A DNA stretch of 64,000 nt from Spiractinospora alimapuensis (GCF_018437505.1 NZ_CP072467.1:4922010-4986009), one strand, 5' to 3'. Shown: positions 1-11,924, numbered from the stretch's first letter. A program made the numbers and translations. The notes: generated from the letters alone by a model not told the origin.

Positions 1-174
1 CTGACGCATCGAGGACACACCCTGTCCTCGAACCCTCCCAAGAGAGGCAGCAGACCAGCCCCCACGAGAACCCAGCCGCGCCCCACCCAAAAGCACAAGG
101 GGGAGGCCCCCATGGCTCCGGCCAGGGCTTTTGTGGCACCGTGTTCCACGCGCGACGTCCGCCTAAGCGAAATG
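1..174. other. Left edge without recognisable gene
   Basis: No open frame with a believable start, ribosome site or family signature is visible. The stretch ends where the CRISPR leader begins. It may be the 3' flank of a gene lying outside the window. Confidence 0.4.
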
Positions 175-246
175 CCGGTTATGTCCAAGTTTCGAGAAGT
201 GATGAATTCCGGTGCTTGTCGCTGGTAAATTCGCTGGCCATGTAGT
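175..246 (+). promoter_or_regulatory. CRISPR leader of array 1
   Basis: The segment before the first repeat contains TTTCGAGAAGTGA, then GAATTC, then CTGGTAAAT, ending at the first GTCC of the array. The same order of blocks precedes the arrays at 31000 and 56622, so this is a conserved leader. By analogy with known CRISPR leaders it should carry the array promoter and the site of new spacer integration. This places the young end of the array on the left. Confidence 0.7.
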
Positions 247-579
247 GTCCGGTCCCCGCACGCGGGGATGGTCCCGCGCGGCGCATCGACTCATACCGCC
301 CCGCGTAGTCCGGTCCCCGCACGCGGGGATGGTCCCGACACCGACAAGCCACGCACGCTCGACACGCAGTCCGGTCCCCGCGCGCGGGGATGGTCCCCCA
401 GCATGTCGCGGTAGTAGCGGCCGATCCTCGTCCGGTCCCCGCGCGCGGGGATGGTCCCATCGCCGGCATGCTCGACAGCGCCCCCTAATGGTCCGGTCCC
501 CGCGCGCGGGGATGGTCCCGCCTCGGTGTGGGCCGAGGGCGATGTGCTCGCGTGCGTTCCCCGCGCGGGGGCATCCACC
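247..579 (+). CRISPR. Type I-E-like CRISPR array 1 (6 repeats, 5 spacers)
   Basis: Six 28-nt repeats start at 247, 308, 369, 430, 491 and 552, separated by five spacers of exactly 33 nt (61-nt period). The repeat begins GTCCGGT, has the palindromic core CCCCGCGCGCGGGG and ends ATGGTCC. Repeats 1 and 2 have CGCACG in the core. The sixth repeat is degenerate, as expected for the old, leader-distal end. The length and GC-palindrome core are typical of actinobacterial type I-E repeats. No cas gene is visible nearby, so any Cascade that reads it must be encoded elsewhere. Confidence 0.93.
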
Positions 580-850
580 TGGAAAGCCTCGGCCTCCGCC
601 TGGGCGGTCCGGCTTTTCTGGCGCGCGTGGGGGTGCGCGCGGGCCGCTCCTCGGGGCGTCGTGTCGATTGTCATCTGGGATCTCGACCGTGTTGGGGGGT
701 GGATCCTGCTAGGAAAGACAGGCAGGATCTCTCATTCGATGTGACATGGCCAGCCGCCGGTGTGGGGCATCGGGCTTCTGCGGTCGGGTGCGTTTTCGCC
801 ATCGGCTGGCTGTGGAGTGACGCCGTCTACGGAACGAGGTTCAGGGACAC
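580..850. other. Intergenic, array 1 to fabH
   Basis: This stretch holds no coding signal. The fabH promoter should lie here, but no convincing -35/-10 pair can be picked out. No terminator hairpin with a clear stem is seen. Confidence 0.4.
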
Positions 851-1786
851 ATGGGTTCTCGCGTAGTTGCGCTGGGGCACTATCAGCCGGCCCGGGTGCT
901 CACCAATGATGATCTGGCGCGGATGGTCGAGACCAGCGACGAGTGGATTCGTAGCCGCGTCGGCGTGCGGACCCGGCACATCGCGGACGAGAACGAGTCG
1001 GTCGCCGACATGGCCGCGACGGCGGCGGGGAAGGCGTTGACCGGGGCTGGGCTGAGCGGGACCGACATCGACATGGTGGTGGTCGCGACGTGTACCGCGT
1101 GGGACCGGTCGCCCAACACGGCGGCTCGGGTGGCGCAGCGTCTCGGGGTCCCCGCGCCGGCCGCGATGGACGTCAACACGGCGTGCTCCGGGTTCCCGCA
1201 CGCGTTGGCCGTCGCCGACCAGTCGATCTCGGCCGGGAACGCCACCCGGGCGTTGGTGATCGGGGTGGAGAAGCTGACGGACTTCGCCGACTGGACGGAC
1301 CGCAGCACGTGTGTCCTCGTCGGCGACGGCGCCGGGGCGGCTGTCGTGGAGGCTTCAGACGAGCCGGGGGTCAGCCCCGTCGTGTGGGGGTCGGTGCCAG
1401 AGATGGGGCGCGCCGTGGTCATCGAACCTCCGTCCAACGTGCTCACGCAGGAGGGGCAGGCGGTGTTCCGCTGGGCCACCACCACACTGCCCGAGATCGC
1501 CCTCAAGGCCTGTGAGAAGGCCGGTGTCACCCCCGAGGAGCTGGGCGGCGTCGTGCTCCACCAGGCGAACCTGCGGATCATCGAGCCGATCGCGCGGAAG
1601 ATCGGGGCGGTCAACGCGGTGGTCGCTCGGGACGTCCAGGAGTCCGGCAACACCTCGGCCGCGAGCATCCCGCTCGCGTTCTCCAAACTCGTGGAACGGG
1701 GCGAGATAGAGAAGGGCGCGCCGGTGTTGTTGTTCGGCTTCGGCGGCGGACTGTCCTATGCCGGTCAGGTGGTTCGCTGCCCCTGA
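851..1786 (+). CDS. fabH: Beta-ketoacyl-ACP synthase III (KAS III)
   Basis: This 311-residue protein has the normal FabH length. FabH condenses acetyl-CoA or a branched acyl-CoA with malonyl-ACP to start fatty acid synthesis. The catalytic cysteine is Cys112 in NTACSGF, the same number as in E. coli FabH. The His is in VVLHQANLRI and the Asn in SGNTSAASIPLA, completing the Cys-His-Asn triad. The glycine-rich C-terminal GFGGGLSYAG motif is present. The ATG at 851 is preceded by a weak purine-rich stretch. It stands alone rather than in a fab operon and converges on the gene at 1842-3044. Which starter it prefers cannot be told from sequence. Confidence 0.93.
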   Translation: MGSRVVALGHYQPARVLTNDDLARMVETSDEWIRSRVGVRTRHIADENESVADMAATAAGKALTGAGLSGTDIDMVVVATCTAWDRSPNTAARVAQRLGVPAPAAMDVNTACSGFPHALAVADQSISAGNATRALVIGVEKLTDFADWTDRSTCVLVGDGAGAAVVEASDEPGVSPVVWGSVPEMGRAVVIEPPSNVLTQEGQAVFRWATTTLPEIALKACEKAGVTPEELGGVVLHQANLRIIEPIARKIGAVNAVVARDVQESGNTSAASIPLAFSKLVERGEIEKGAPVLLFGFGGGLSYAGQVVRCP

Positions 1787-1841
1787 CCCAGCGCGGCAGG
1801 CCCGGCACCCACGCCCGTTCCTCCCTCCGTGTCCTCGAGCG

Positions 1842-3044
1842 CTAGCGGCCGAGGTTGCGCAGGAAGGGGCGGGCGAACTGGTTGATGGCTTCCCAATTGG
1901 GGTCGGTGAAGCTGCTGAGGGTCGCCCGCCCCTCCGGCCACTCGCTGAGGAGGTTCTCCAACGCGGGGAGGAGCTCGGCGTCAGGGTCGAGGTACAGGTG
2001 GTACTGCCGCTGGCCGCCCATCGTGCGCTGGGCCAGTACGGCGCCGTTGTCCGACAGGGTGGCCTGCATCGTGCGCTCGAAGTCCTTCAGGTGTTCTTCG
2101 GACTTCTCGGCGGGCAGCTTCTCGTTGGTCGGGTGGACGTAGGGCAGCGTCATCAGCACGTACAGCGTGAACTGCGGGAAGTCCCGGCGATGCAGGGGAT
2201 AGCGCAGCCCGAGCTGGAACACGCCGGCCAGCGGTACCCGTCCCTGCGCCTTGAGCCACTTCACCCCACCCAGCGGGCCCATGAGCTGGTCGATCACCGA
2301 GCGCATGGCCGTCGGCTGCAGCGGGTCCAGCGGCTTCTCGGTGAGGGCACTCACCGAACCCACCCAGCGCACGGCGTCGTCCTCGCCCACGGCGAGGATC
2401 ACGATGGTCCGCGCCAAGGTGTTGCGGGTGTCCTCGGGAAGGAACATGTTGTCGGGGTGGTACACGCCGACGTCGACCTTCATCGTGGCCTGGTCGGCGC
2501 GCAGGGACACGGTCGCGTGGCTGAGGTCCACGTCGTGGTTGTCGATGGCGAGCTGGGTCGCCAGCCGGTCGGGGTCCGGCTGGCGCGCGGGGTAGAAACG
2601 CCAGTCGCCGTCCGGGGGAGCGCTGCGCACCCACCGCTCGGCCAACACGCGTGCCGTGTCGTCCTCGCCGCCGGTCAGCGTCAACGCGTACTCGGCCGCG
2701 TCCTTCTCGGCGGCCTCGGGCTCCAACTCGATGTCCGCCGTGTCCAGGTCACCCAGCCGTGCCAGGTCCTCCAGCGCGGTGTCGCTCAGGTCCCCGATGT
2801 CCAGACCGGCCAACTCGGACCGGTCCAACTGGCCCGTACGGGAGAAGACCGGGGTGAGGCCCGCGTGGATGCGCTGCGCGAGTTCCCGCACACGCTGGGA
2901 AACGTCCTCGTTCACGGGGCGACCGGCGGCCAGGTCGACCGCCGCGGCGTCCCGAACCTCGGGCCACGCCGCCCAGAAGTCGGTGATCGCCCCCACGGGG
3001 TCCGATCCGGTGGAGGACGAGCGCCGACGACGGAACAGTGCCAT
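1842..3044 (-). CDS. Conserved hypothetical protein, possibly DUF695-like
   Basis: This 400-residue soluble protein has no signal peptide or membrane segment. The start MALFRRRR was chosen because it begins the conserved-looking part; the frame stays open upstream into the divergent mnmA gene. Acidic segments occur around residues 75-130, followed by a WRFYPARQP segment and a C-terminal half that weakly recalls DUF695. I do not recognise a catalytic motif. It is divergent from mnmA, with 82 bp between the two starts, which fits its usual place beside mnmA in actinomycetes. Function unknown; the DUF695 assignment is tentative. Confidence 0.7.
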   Translation of the reverse strand: MALFRRRRSSSTGSDPVGAITDFWAAWPEVRDAAAVDLAAGRPVNEDVSQRVRELAQRIHAGLTPVFSRTGQLDRSELAGLDIGDLSDTALEDLARLGDLDTADIELEPEAAEKDAAEYALTLTGGEDDTARVLAERWVRSAPPDGDWRFYPARQPDPDRLATQLAIDNHDVDLSHATVSLRADQATMKVDVGVYHPDNMFLPEDTRNTLARTIVILAVGEDDAVRWVGSVSALTEKPLDPLQPTAMRSVIDQLMGPLGGVKWLKAQGRVPLAGVFQLGLRYPLHRRDFPQFTLYVLMTLPYVHPTNEKLPAEKSEEHLKDFERTMQATLSDNGAVLAQRTMGGQRQYHLYLDPDAELLPALENLLSEWPEGRATLSSFTDPNWEAINQFARPFLRNLGR

Positions 3045-3126
3045 GGAATCAATCTTGGCAGAAGACCGGGAGTGGACATTCACTGCGTCCACGCACCAAA
3101 CCATTCGCCACGGCGCATAACCTGGT

Positions 3127-4218
3127 ATGACTATGTCCCTGCGCATCCTCGCCGCCATGTCAGGCGGAGTCGACTCCGCGGTGGCGGCGGCCCGCGTCGC
3201 CGAAGCGGGCCATGACGTCACCGGTGTACATCTCGCCCTGTCCAAGAACCCGCAGTCCTACCGCACCGGTGCCCGCGGGTGTTGCACCGTGGAGGACTCC
3301 CGAGACGCCCGCCGCGCCGCCGACGTCATCGGTATCCCGTTCTACGTCTGGGACATGGCCGAGGAGTTCGAACGCGACGTCGTGCAGGACTTCGTGCAGT
3401 CCTATGCCGCCGGCGAGACACCAAACCCGTGCCTGCGGTGCAACGAGAAGATCAAGTTCGCCGCGGTGCTGGATCGCGCCATCGCCCTCGGCTTCGACGC
3501 CGTGTGCACCGGACACCACGTGCGCAAGATCGACGACCGGCTCGTGCGCAGTGTCGACGAGGGCAAGGACCAGTCCTACGTGTTGGGGGTCCTCACCCGC
3601 GAGCAGATCGCGCACGCCATGTTCCCCCTCGGTGACGTCACCAAGGCGGAGGTCCGCCAGGAAGCCGAGCGGCGCGGTCTCATGGTCGCCGACAAGCCGG
3701 ACAGCCACGACATCTGCTTCATCGCCGACGGCGACACCGCCGGCTTCCTGAGCGACCGGCTCGGATCCCGCCCGGGCGCGGTCGTGGACTCCAGTGGGGA
3801 ACAGGTCGGGTCGCACGACGGCGCGCACCAGTTCACCGTGGGCCAGCGCAAGGGCCTCAACCTCGGCGGGGCGGCCCAGCGCCGCTACGTGCTGTCGATC
3901 GAGCCGGTGAACAACACGGTCACGGTGGGGGAGCGGGACGAGCTCGCGGTCGACACCATCGTGGGGACGCGCCCGGTGTGGAGCGGAAGCGAGGCGTTCG
4001 CCAGCCCGCAGCCGTGCCGGGTGCAACTGCGTGCGCACGGCGAGACCCACGCCTGCCGGGCATGGGAGAGCGACGGCGAGCTCGTGGTCGAACTCGACGC
4101 CCCGGCCCACGGCGTCGCCCCGGGCCAGGCAGCCGTGCTGTACGACGCGGCCGACGAGTTCGTCCTCGGCTCGGCCACCATCATCCGGACCCAACGCCGC
4201 GAGCACACCCCGGCGTAG
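3127..4218 (+). CDS. mnmA: tRNA-specific 2-thiouridylase MnmA
   Basis: MnmA activates U34 of tRNA-Glu, tRNA-Gln and tRNA-Lys with ATP and inserts sulfur relayed from a cysteine desulfurase. The 363-residue product has the PP-loop SGGVDS near residue 12. The catalytic cysteine pair is in [12 protein letters not shown] and SHDICFI, as in the family. It starts at ATG 3127; MSLRIL two codons later is an alternative. There is no Shine-Dalgarno sequence. A possible -10 box CATAAC (3116-3121) lies five bases before the ATG, suggesting a leaderless mRNA. Its substrates tRNA-Gln and tRNA-Glu are encoded at 37 kb. Confidence 0.95.
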   Translation: MTMSLRILAAMSGGVDSAVAAARVAEAGHDVTGVHLALSKNPQSYRTGARGCCTVEDSRDARRAADVIGIPFYVWDMAEEFERDVVQDFVQSYAAGETPNPCLRCNEKIKFAAVLDRAIALGFDAVCTGHHVRKIDDRLVRSVDEGKDQSYVLGVLTREQIAHAMFPLGDVTKAEVRQEAERRGLMVADKPDSHDICFIADGDTAGFLSDRLGSRPGAVVDSSGEQVGSHDGAHQFTVGQRKGLNLGGAAQRRYVLSIEPVNNTVTVGERDELAVDTIVGTRPVWSGSEAFASPQPCRVQLRAHGETHACRAWESDGELVVELDAPAHGVAPGQAAVLYDAADEFVLGSATIIRTQRREHTPA

Positions 4219-4562
4219 CCGACGGCCCGGGGGACAACACGTCGTCGCTCCTCGGCGCGGCGACGGACCGCCCGCGTCCATCGCGACAGCCCCCCAGGTC
4301 CCGTCGCCCGACCGGTCCTCGCCCGGGGCGCCGGTCCGTCCGTGGGCGCCCTCACCAGGACACACGCGTTCCGAAACGGTAGGACCCAATTCGGGAACCC
4401 AACGGGCGGCCCCACGCTCGCGCGCGGTGCGGCTCGGTACGGAGCGGTGCGGCCTGGACGAGTACCGGGAGCCAGGGAAGCGTCGGGAAGGGGCGGTCGC
4501 TTCGGCGCGCGCTGTGTGTCCCATCTGTCCCTCGGGTCGCTTGCGCGGGTGTTCGCGGGAAA
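4219..4562. other. Intergenic, mnmA to DedA-like gene
   Basis: About 340 bp without a recognisable coding signal. It becomes AT-richer at its right end, where the iron-box-like site begins. Confidence 0.4.
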
Positions 4563-4581
4563 TTAGGTTAGCCTTATCAAT
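4563..4581 (+). promoter_or_regulatory. Putative IdeR/DmdR (DtxR-family) iron box
   Basis: The 19-mer begins TTAGGTTAGCCTTA and agrees with the DtxR/IdeR consensus (TTAGGTTAG then CTAACCTAA) at about 14 of 19 positions, with a perfect left half. It ends 36 bp before the start at 4618, a suitable position for repression by iron-loaded IdeR/DmdR. The right half is degenerate, so binding is only inferred. Confidence 0.5.
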
Positions 4582-4617
4582 GGTGCGATGGAGTGAGACG
4601 GCTCGGATCGGAGTGCC

Positions 4618-5129
4618 ATGGAGTACGAGTTCATGGAGGGGTGGCCCCTGTGGACCGTCTACGTCTCACTCTTCGTCATCGTCTTCGCGCGGACCCAGGC
4701 CACCTACTGGATCGGACGTGGGGTGGGCGCCGGCGTCCGCCACACACGTCGCGGGAGGTCGTGGGCAACCGGCTGGATCGGGCCGAGAGCCTGATCAATC
4801 GGTTCGGGCCTCCCGTGGTGACCGTCGCCTACGTGACCGTGGGAATCCAGACCGCGATCCACCTCGCCGCAGGCGCGATGCGCATGCACTTCGTGCGCTA
4901 CCTCCTGGCGATGATCCCGGGCTGTGCGATCTGGGCCGCGATCTACAGCCTCGGCGGGATGTACGTCGTCGCCGTCTGGTGGCGTACGTTCCTGGAGTCC
5001 CCGGGACTCGCCGTGGCGGTCGCCGTGGCCGCGCTGGCTGGAGCGGGCGCGTGGCTGTACTGGCGCCGACGCCGCGACACACACGCCGCTGACGAGCCCA
5101 CCACCGAGCGCGAGCCCGCCGCCTCCTGA
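4618..5129 (+). pseudogene. DedA/VTT-family membrane protein, interrupted by a -1 frameshift
   Basis: Starting at ATG 4618 the frame reads a DedA-like N-terminus (MEYEF..., then a membrane helix ending ATYWIGRGVGAGV) but stops after 58 codons. The rest of the protein (LINRFGPPVVTV, three more hydrophobic helices and a charged tail) continues in another frame to 5129. One extra G in the GGG run at 4753-4755 would join the halves into a continuous 170-residue protein. DedA/VTT proteins are polytopic membrane proteins, several of them lipid scramblases or undecaprenyl phosphate transporters. Homopolymer sequencing error, a genuine pseudogene or recoding are all possible; no classic slippery heptamer is seen. 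The iron box upstream suggests iron-responsive expression. Confidence 0.7.
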
Positions 5130-5354
5130 CGTGAACACCGCGCGTCGCCGTGGGAGCCGAGTTCTCCGCGCACCGTCCGGCGCGGCGGCACGTCGACCAC
5201 CACTCGCCCAGTAGCGCGCCCAGGAGTTTCGTCGCGGGGGCGGAACCTTCCCGTCACCCGAGACCGCGCGGCACCCGCCGAGCGGGTGCGAGCACGTGGT
5301 GGCGCCGAGGCGGAGCGTGCCGGGGAGACTAATGGCATCGCTAAGCTTCACGGC

Positions 5355-6425
5355 ATGGGTGTGCAGAGTTTCCCGTGGCCTTCGATGTCCGTGACGGGTG
5401 TGGGTTCCTACCCCGGGGTGGATCCGGGCGAGGCCGCCCGCGTCGTGGCCGGTGAGTTGCCGGACCTGGTGCATCTCCCCGAGCTCCCCAACCGCGGGCC
5501 GGGCGCGGATTTGGTCGGTCGGGCCAGCGCCTTGCTGGTGGAGTTCCCGCTGGAGCTGTGGCCCAGTGGGTGGCGCGTCGCCGAACGGCCGGGGCGTGAC
5601 ACCCTCCGGGCGACGACCTACCTCTCCGCGGACCTGGACGCGTTCGAGGAACACACCCAGGGCTACACGGGCCTCGCCAAGATCCAGGTCGCGGGCCCGT
5701 GGACCCTCGCGGCCAGCGTCGAACTCCGCAACGGCGAACGCATGCTCTCCGACCCCGGAGCCGTGCGGGACCTGAACGAGTCGCTGGCGGAGGGACTGCG
5801 GGCGCATATCGAGAACGTGCGCCGGCGCCTGCCCCACGCGACACTCGTGGTGCAGGTCGACGAACCGGCCCTCACCGCCGTGCTGGACGGACGACTCCCC
5901 ACCGCCAGCGGGTACTCCCGGCTTCGCCCCGTCGAGGAGCCGGTGGTCGAGGAACGCCTCCGCGAACTGTTCCGCCTCATCGACACCACGGGCGCTGTCC
6001 CGGTCGCGCACAGTTGCGCCGCCGGCGTCCCGATCGACCTCCTTCGGCGGGCCGAGGCCACCGCGCTGAGCCTCGACGCGACCCTCCTCACTCCCGACCA
6101 CGACGAGGCGATCGGCACCGCTGTGGAGGGCGGGATGGGGCTGTGGCTCGGGGTGGTGGGCATCGGTGAAAATGAGGTCAATTCGTCGGCCGCCACGCCC
6201 TCACCTGCGACGGTACTGTCTCACCCTGCCGCTAGTGTCGATACTGTGCGGCGGATGTGGCACCGAATCGGCTTCGCACCGGAGACCCTCACCGAGGCCG
6301 TCGTCCTCACGCCGCGCTGTGGCCTCGCGGGGGCGTCAGCGCGCAACGCGCGGGCCGCGTTGGAGGCCGCGAGTGCCGCCGCACGAGTGTTGCGGGAGGA
6401 CCCGGAAGGGTCCCTCGCGGGATAA
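5355..6425 (+). CDS. MetE-like (cobalamin-independent methionine synthase C-terminal family) protein
   Basis: This 356-residue protein corresponds only to the C-terminal barrel of MetE, about half the length of true MetE. Recognisable family elements are VTGVGSYPG near the N-terminus, QVDEPALTAVL mid-protein, VAHSCAAG and a late LTPRCGLAGAS, which includes the zinc-ligand-type cysteine. It could methylate homocysteine from a non-folate donor, or act on another thiol; this is not decided here. The start ATG 5355 has a -10-like TAAGCT seven bases upstream (5342-5347) and no ribosome site, suggesting a leaderless message. It is followed by ligA after 21 bp, so the two are probably co-transcribed. 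Confidence 0.82.
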   Translation: MGVQSFPWPSMSVTGVGSYPGVDPGEAARVVAGELPDLVHLPELPNRGPGADLVGRASALLVEFPLELWPSGWRVAERPGRDTLRATTYLSADLDAFEEHTQGYTGLAKIQVAGPWTLAASVELRNGERMLSDPGAVRDLNESLAEGLRAHIENVRRRLPHATLVVQVDEPALTAVLDGRLPTASGYSRLRPVEEPVVEERLRELFRLIDTTGAVPVAHSCAAGVPIDLLRRAEATALSLDATLLTPDHDEAIGTAVEGGMGLWLGVVGIGENEVNSSAATPSPATVLSHPAASVDTVRRMWHRIGFAPETLTEAVVLTPRCGLAGASARNARAALEAASAAARVLREDPEGSLAG

Positions 6426-8657
<2,232 letters not shown>

Positions 8658-8802
8658 CTTGACGTTGATGTCTGAAGACAGAAGGTAAGCACGCGCCGTA
8701 AGCTGGACGGTGGGGCGAGTCGACTGGCCTCCCAACGACGTGGGCCGGTCGACCTCCTCCTTCCCCCTTGACAGCTTGAGTCCCGGAGGCGGCCGTACGA
8801 CG

Positions 8803-10872
8803 ATGACGAACTCAACCGAGGCCCGGGACCTCGTCCCTCCCCGGGTCGGAACCCCGTTATGGCTGTACCTGACGGGTACGACCATCGCCGGGGCCGTCAT
8901 GCTGGCCTTGGCCGTGTACTACTGGCTGGGCTCGACGGGCCTGGTCTACCTCGCCACGAACCCGCTCACCTGGGTTCTGCTCGGCCTGGTCATCATCGGG
9001 GAGTTGCGGCCGATCTCCACCACGCACCAGTTGGTGTCATCGACGGCCCCCACCTCGCTCCCCTTCTCGTTCGCCCTCGTCATCGCGGTGGGACTGCCCG
9101 CGGCGGCGTTGGTGCAGACGATCGCGACCGCGGCGGTCGGGGCGGCCCGTGGAGTGGGACCGCACCGCATCGGATTCACCGTCGCCCAGTACACGTTGGG
9201 CTTCGGCGTCGCCGACGCGGTCCTGCGCCTGCTGGAGCCCTCGGCGGCCAGCTTCATGTGGGTCCCCGAGACGTGGGCCGACCTGCTCGCGGTGGCGGCG
9301 GCCGCGGCCACCTACTTCGTGGTCACCCTCCTCATCGGGGACTGCGGCGAGGCCATGCACCTGCGCCAACCCCTGACCCACGTGCTGCGCGCCGGCCTCG
9401 GCCAGCGCGTCTTCACCGCGAGCGTGCTACTGAGCCTTGCCCCGCTGGTGGCGGTGACCATGGCCTGGTCGGTGTGGCTGGTGCCGCTGTTCCTCTTCCC
9501 CCTCGCCGCGCTGCACAGCAGCGCGATTCTCTCGGTGAAGCGGGAGCACCAGGCCAACCACGACGAACTGACCGGACTCGCCAACCGCAAGCTCCTCAAC
9601 GCACGTGCCGAAGCGGCCCTGCAGGAGGCACGCCGTCTGGACCACCTGGTCGGTCTCCTGCTGCTGGACCTGGACCGGTTCAAGGAGGTCAACGACACCC
9701 TCGGGCACCCCACGGGTGACCGTCTGCTGCGGGCGGTGGCCCACCGGCTCACCCAGTCGGTCCGTCCCGGTGATCTCGTCGCCCGTCTCGGCGGCGACGA
9801 GTTCGCGGTACTACTGCCCCACGTGCGGGACTCCCTCTCCGCGCGTGAGGTGGCGGCCCGGCTGCGGGTCGCGCTCGCCGAACCCATCCGCCTGGAGGGC
9901 ATGGACTTCGACCTCGAGGCCAGCGTCGGCATCGCGCTGTACCCCGAACACGCGGCCGACTTCGAGCTGCTGCTGCAGCGGGCCGACGTCGCGATGTACG
10001 TCGCGAAGACCCGGCGCACCGGGGTCGAGTCCTACTCCGCGCAGAAGGACCACAACTCGGCGGCCCGCCTGAGCCTGTTCAGTGAACTCCGCCGTGCGCT
10101 GGTCGAGGACGAGCTGGAGATGTTGTACCAGCCCACACTCGGTCTCGCGGAGAACCGGCCGGTCGGCCTGGAAGCCCTGGTCCGCTGGCGTCACCCCCGC
10201 CGCGGACTGCTGCGTCCGGAGGAGTTCATCACCCTGGTCGAGCAGTCCTACGTGGTGCGCAGCTTCACCCAGGAGATTCTCAACCAGACCCTGCCGCAGG
10301 TCGCCCGATGGTGGCGGGAGGGTCTCCGCGTCCCCGTCGCCATCAACTTCTGCGCCCGGGAGCTCCTCGACCCGACCCTCCCCGACGTGATCGCCGCCGG
10401 GCTACGCCGCCACAGCGTGCCACCCGAGGCGATCCGCCTGGAGATCAGTGAACGCATCCTCGTCACCGAGCACGCCGCCGTGCTTCCCAACCTCCTCGCC
10501 CTGTCCCACATGGGACTCCACCTCACCCTCGACGACTTCGGGACCGGGCACTTCACCCTGTCCCAACTCCCCGGCCTCCCCATCAACGAAGTGAAGATCG
10601 ACGGTTCGCTCGTGGGCCGCATCGCCGACGCGACCGGTGGACACGCCATCGTCGTCTCGGTCGTGGACCTCCTGGGAACCCTCGGCATGCGCGTCGTCGC
10701 CGAAGGGGTCGAGGACGTGCGCGTGGCCGACGCCCTCCGCGACATCGGTTGCTACGCCGCCCAAGGCGACTTCTTCAGCCACCCCCTGGCCGCCTCCGAG
10801 GTCCGCCACTGGATGGACCACCACGCCTCCAACTCCGGCCACCGCGAACTCCCCGGCTCCTCGATCGCGTGA
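8803..10872 (+). CDS. Membrane-bound GGDEF-EAL cyclic-di-GMP protein (RmdB-like)
   Basis: The 689-residue protein has about six to eight N-terminal membrane helices (residues 18-250), a GGDEF domain with an intact LGGDEF motif near residue 330 and an EAL domain. An inhibitory I-site RPGD lies exactly five residues before GGDEF. In the EAL domain, E457 of EALVRW, EISERI, DDFGTG and KIDGS are all intact, so both synthase and phosphodiesterase activity are possible. Position next to ligA matches the Streptomyces phosphodiesterase gene rmdB, which affects morphological development. ATG 8803 follows GGAGG by 13 bases. A long perfect hairpin closes the gene at 10876. Confidence 0.9.
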   Translation: MTNSTEARDLVPPRVGTPLWLYLTGTTIAGAVMLALAVYYWLGSTGLVYLATNPLTWVLLGLVIIGELRPISTTHQLVSSTAPTSLPFSFALVIAVGLPAAALVQTIATAAVGAARGVGPHRIGFTVAQYTLGFGVADAVLRLLEPSAASFMWVPETWADLLAVAAAAATYFVVTLLIGDCGEAMHLRQPLTHVLRAGLGQRVFTASVLLSLAPLVAVTMAWSVWLVPLFLFPLAALHSSAILSVKREHQANHDELTGLANRKLLNARAEAALQEARRLDHLVGLLLLDLDRFKEVNDTLGHPTGDRLLRAVAHRLTQSVRPGDLVARLGGDEFAVLLPHVRDSLSAREVAARLRVALAEPIRLEGMDFDLEASVGIALYPEHAADFELLLQRADVAMYVAKTRRTGVESYSAQKDHNSAARLSLFSELRRALVEDELEMLYQPTLGLAENRPVGLEALVRWRHPRRGLLRPEEFITLVEQSYVVRSFTQEILNQTLPQVARWWREGLRVPVAINFCARELLDPTLPDVIAAGLRRHSVPPEAIRLEISERILVTEHAAVLPNLLALSHMGLHLTLDDFGTGHFTLSQLPGLPINEVKIDGSLVGRIADATGGHAIVVSVVDLLGTLGMRVVAEGVEDVRVADALRDIGCYAAQGDFFSHPLAASEVRHWMDHHASNSGHRELPGSSIA

Positions 10873-10875
10873 CCA

Positions 10876-10913
10876 CGGCTCCTCGCCTCCCCGGTCGGGG
10901 AGGCGAGGAGCCG
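10876..10913 (+). terminator. Terminator after the first GGDEF-EAL gene
   Basis: A perfect 17-bp inverted repeat with the loop GGTC begins four bases after the stop codon. There is no T-run, as is common for GC-rich actinobacterial terminators. Confidence 0.75.
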
Positions 10914-11612
10914 CTCGTTCAGGTGGGGAGAGTGTGGGGTGCGCCCCGAACTCGGGACGAATGGCCGCGGGTCCACGCGAGCGGGTTCCACCTTCGATCC
11001 ATCCGTGGCTCAACCCGGGTGCGCGCGCGAGCGTGCGGTCACTCCCCAATGACGGGGGAGTCCACCATCCGTCCAGAGTCGCGGTGGGCGCCCGCGTCGC
11101 CAAGGTTCACCCTGGGCACGCTTCCTGGTTCTTCGATGAGGTGATCGTGCGGCTCCGTCCTCCCTGCCCGGGGCGGGGAGAGGACGTTCGCTGGAGTGGT
11201 GGTCTCGGGGTGGATGCCGGGTGGTGGGACCGGACCGTCACGCCCCACCGTCCGTGGACAGCCGAGCCCTCGGCGTGGAGCGGGTGGCCCGCGCCGGCTA
11301 CGGACGAACGCGGGAGGCGGTGCGCGGCGGGTTGTCCCGACGAGCGGGGGCGCCCCCCGGCTGACGCTCGCGCGTTGGACCGAACACGTCGGCGCATGGT
11401 CGGTCCGATCGATGCGGAGGAAGGCGACCGGGTGAACGGTCGGGACGCGTGGACTCGTTGGACGCACACCACGTCTGCCCCGCACGTGAGGGGGAGGGTG
11501 CGCGGAACGCACCGTGTCCTCGGGCGGGCACGGTCGTGGGTGAACACGCTCTAGGATTGAGGGGCGCTCCAGACCGAGACAGCAGTATCCCTGAAGCAGT
11601 GTCCCTGAAAAG
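10914..11612. other. 700-bp intergenic region before gatC
   Basis: No open frame here has family similarity I recognise, and the frames that stay open are rich in Arg, Pro and Gly, as random GC-rich DNA is. A possible -10 box TAGGAT lies at 11552-11557 ahead of gatC. Confidence 0.45.
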
Positions 11613-11624
11613 ATGTGGTTTCTG

Positions 11625-11924
11625 ATGCCCGCCATCACCCGCGATGAGGTCGCTCACCTCGCCCGGCTATCGCGGCTCGCGCTGCCGCCGGAGGAACTCG
11701 ATACCCTCGCGTCCCAACTGGACGTGATCATTTCTTCGGTGGCCAAGGTGCAAGAGGTCGCGACGAGCGACATCCCGCCCAGCTCCCACGCGTTGCCGCT
11801 GGAGAACGTCGAACGGGTCGATGAGGTCCAGCCGGGCCTGAACCAGGAGCAGGCGCTCTCCGGGGCGCCCGCGGTCGAGGACGGCCGGTTCCGAGTGCCG
11901 CGGATCCTGGAGGAGGAAGCGTGA
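11625..11924 (+). CDS. gatC: Asp/Glu-tRNA amidotransferase subunit C
   Basis: GatC is the small subunit (99 residues here) that clamps GatA and GatB together in the amidotransferase that converts Glu-tRNA-Gln to Gln-tRNA-Gln and, in some species, Asp-tRNA-Asn to Asn-tRNA-Asn. It opens with the typical [18 protein letters not shown] helix and ends with the conserved region FRVPRIL. ATG 11625 was preferred over ATG 11613 because homologues begin MPAIT. Its stop overlaps the gatA start by four bases, indicating translational coupling. Confidence 0.95.
   Translation: MPAITRDEVAHLARLSRLALPPEELDTLASQLDVIISSVAKVQEVATSDIPPSSHALPLENVERVDEVQPGLNQEQALSGAPAVEDGRFRVPRILEEEA

Noticed and set aside
212-712. 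Open frames across CRISPR array 1 that repeat RGDG- and PARG-type residues
   Set aside because: They are translations of the 61-nt CRISPR period; the DNA repeat explains the protein repeat. The same applies to the frames over arrays 2 and 3.
1758-3215. 485-codon frame opposite the gene at 1842-3044
   Set aside because: Low-complexity Arg/Val/Gly/Leu composition typical of antisense frames; the minus-strand protein has natural composition.
10914-11612. Minus-strand frame before gatC as a gene
   Set aside because: Composition is Pro/Arg/Ser-rich, with no start signal and no similarity recognised.
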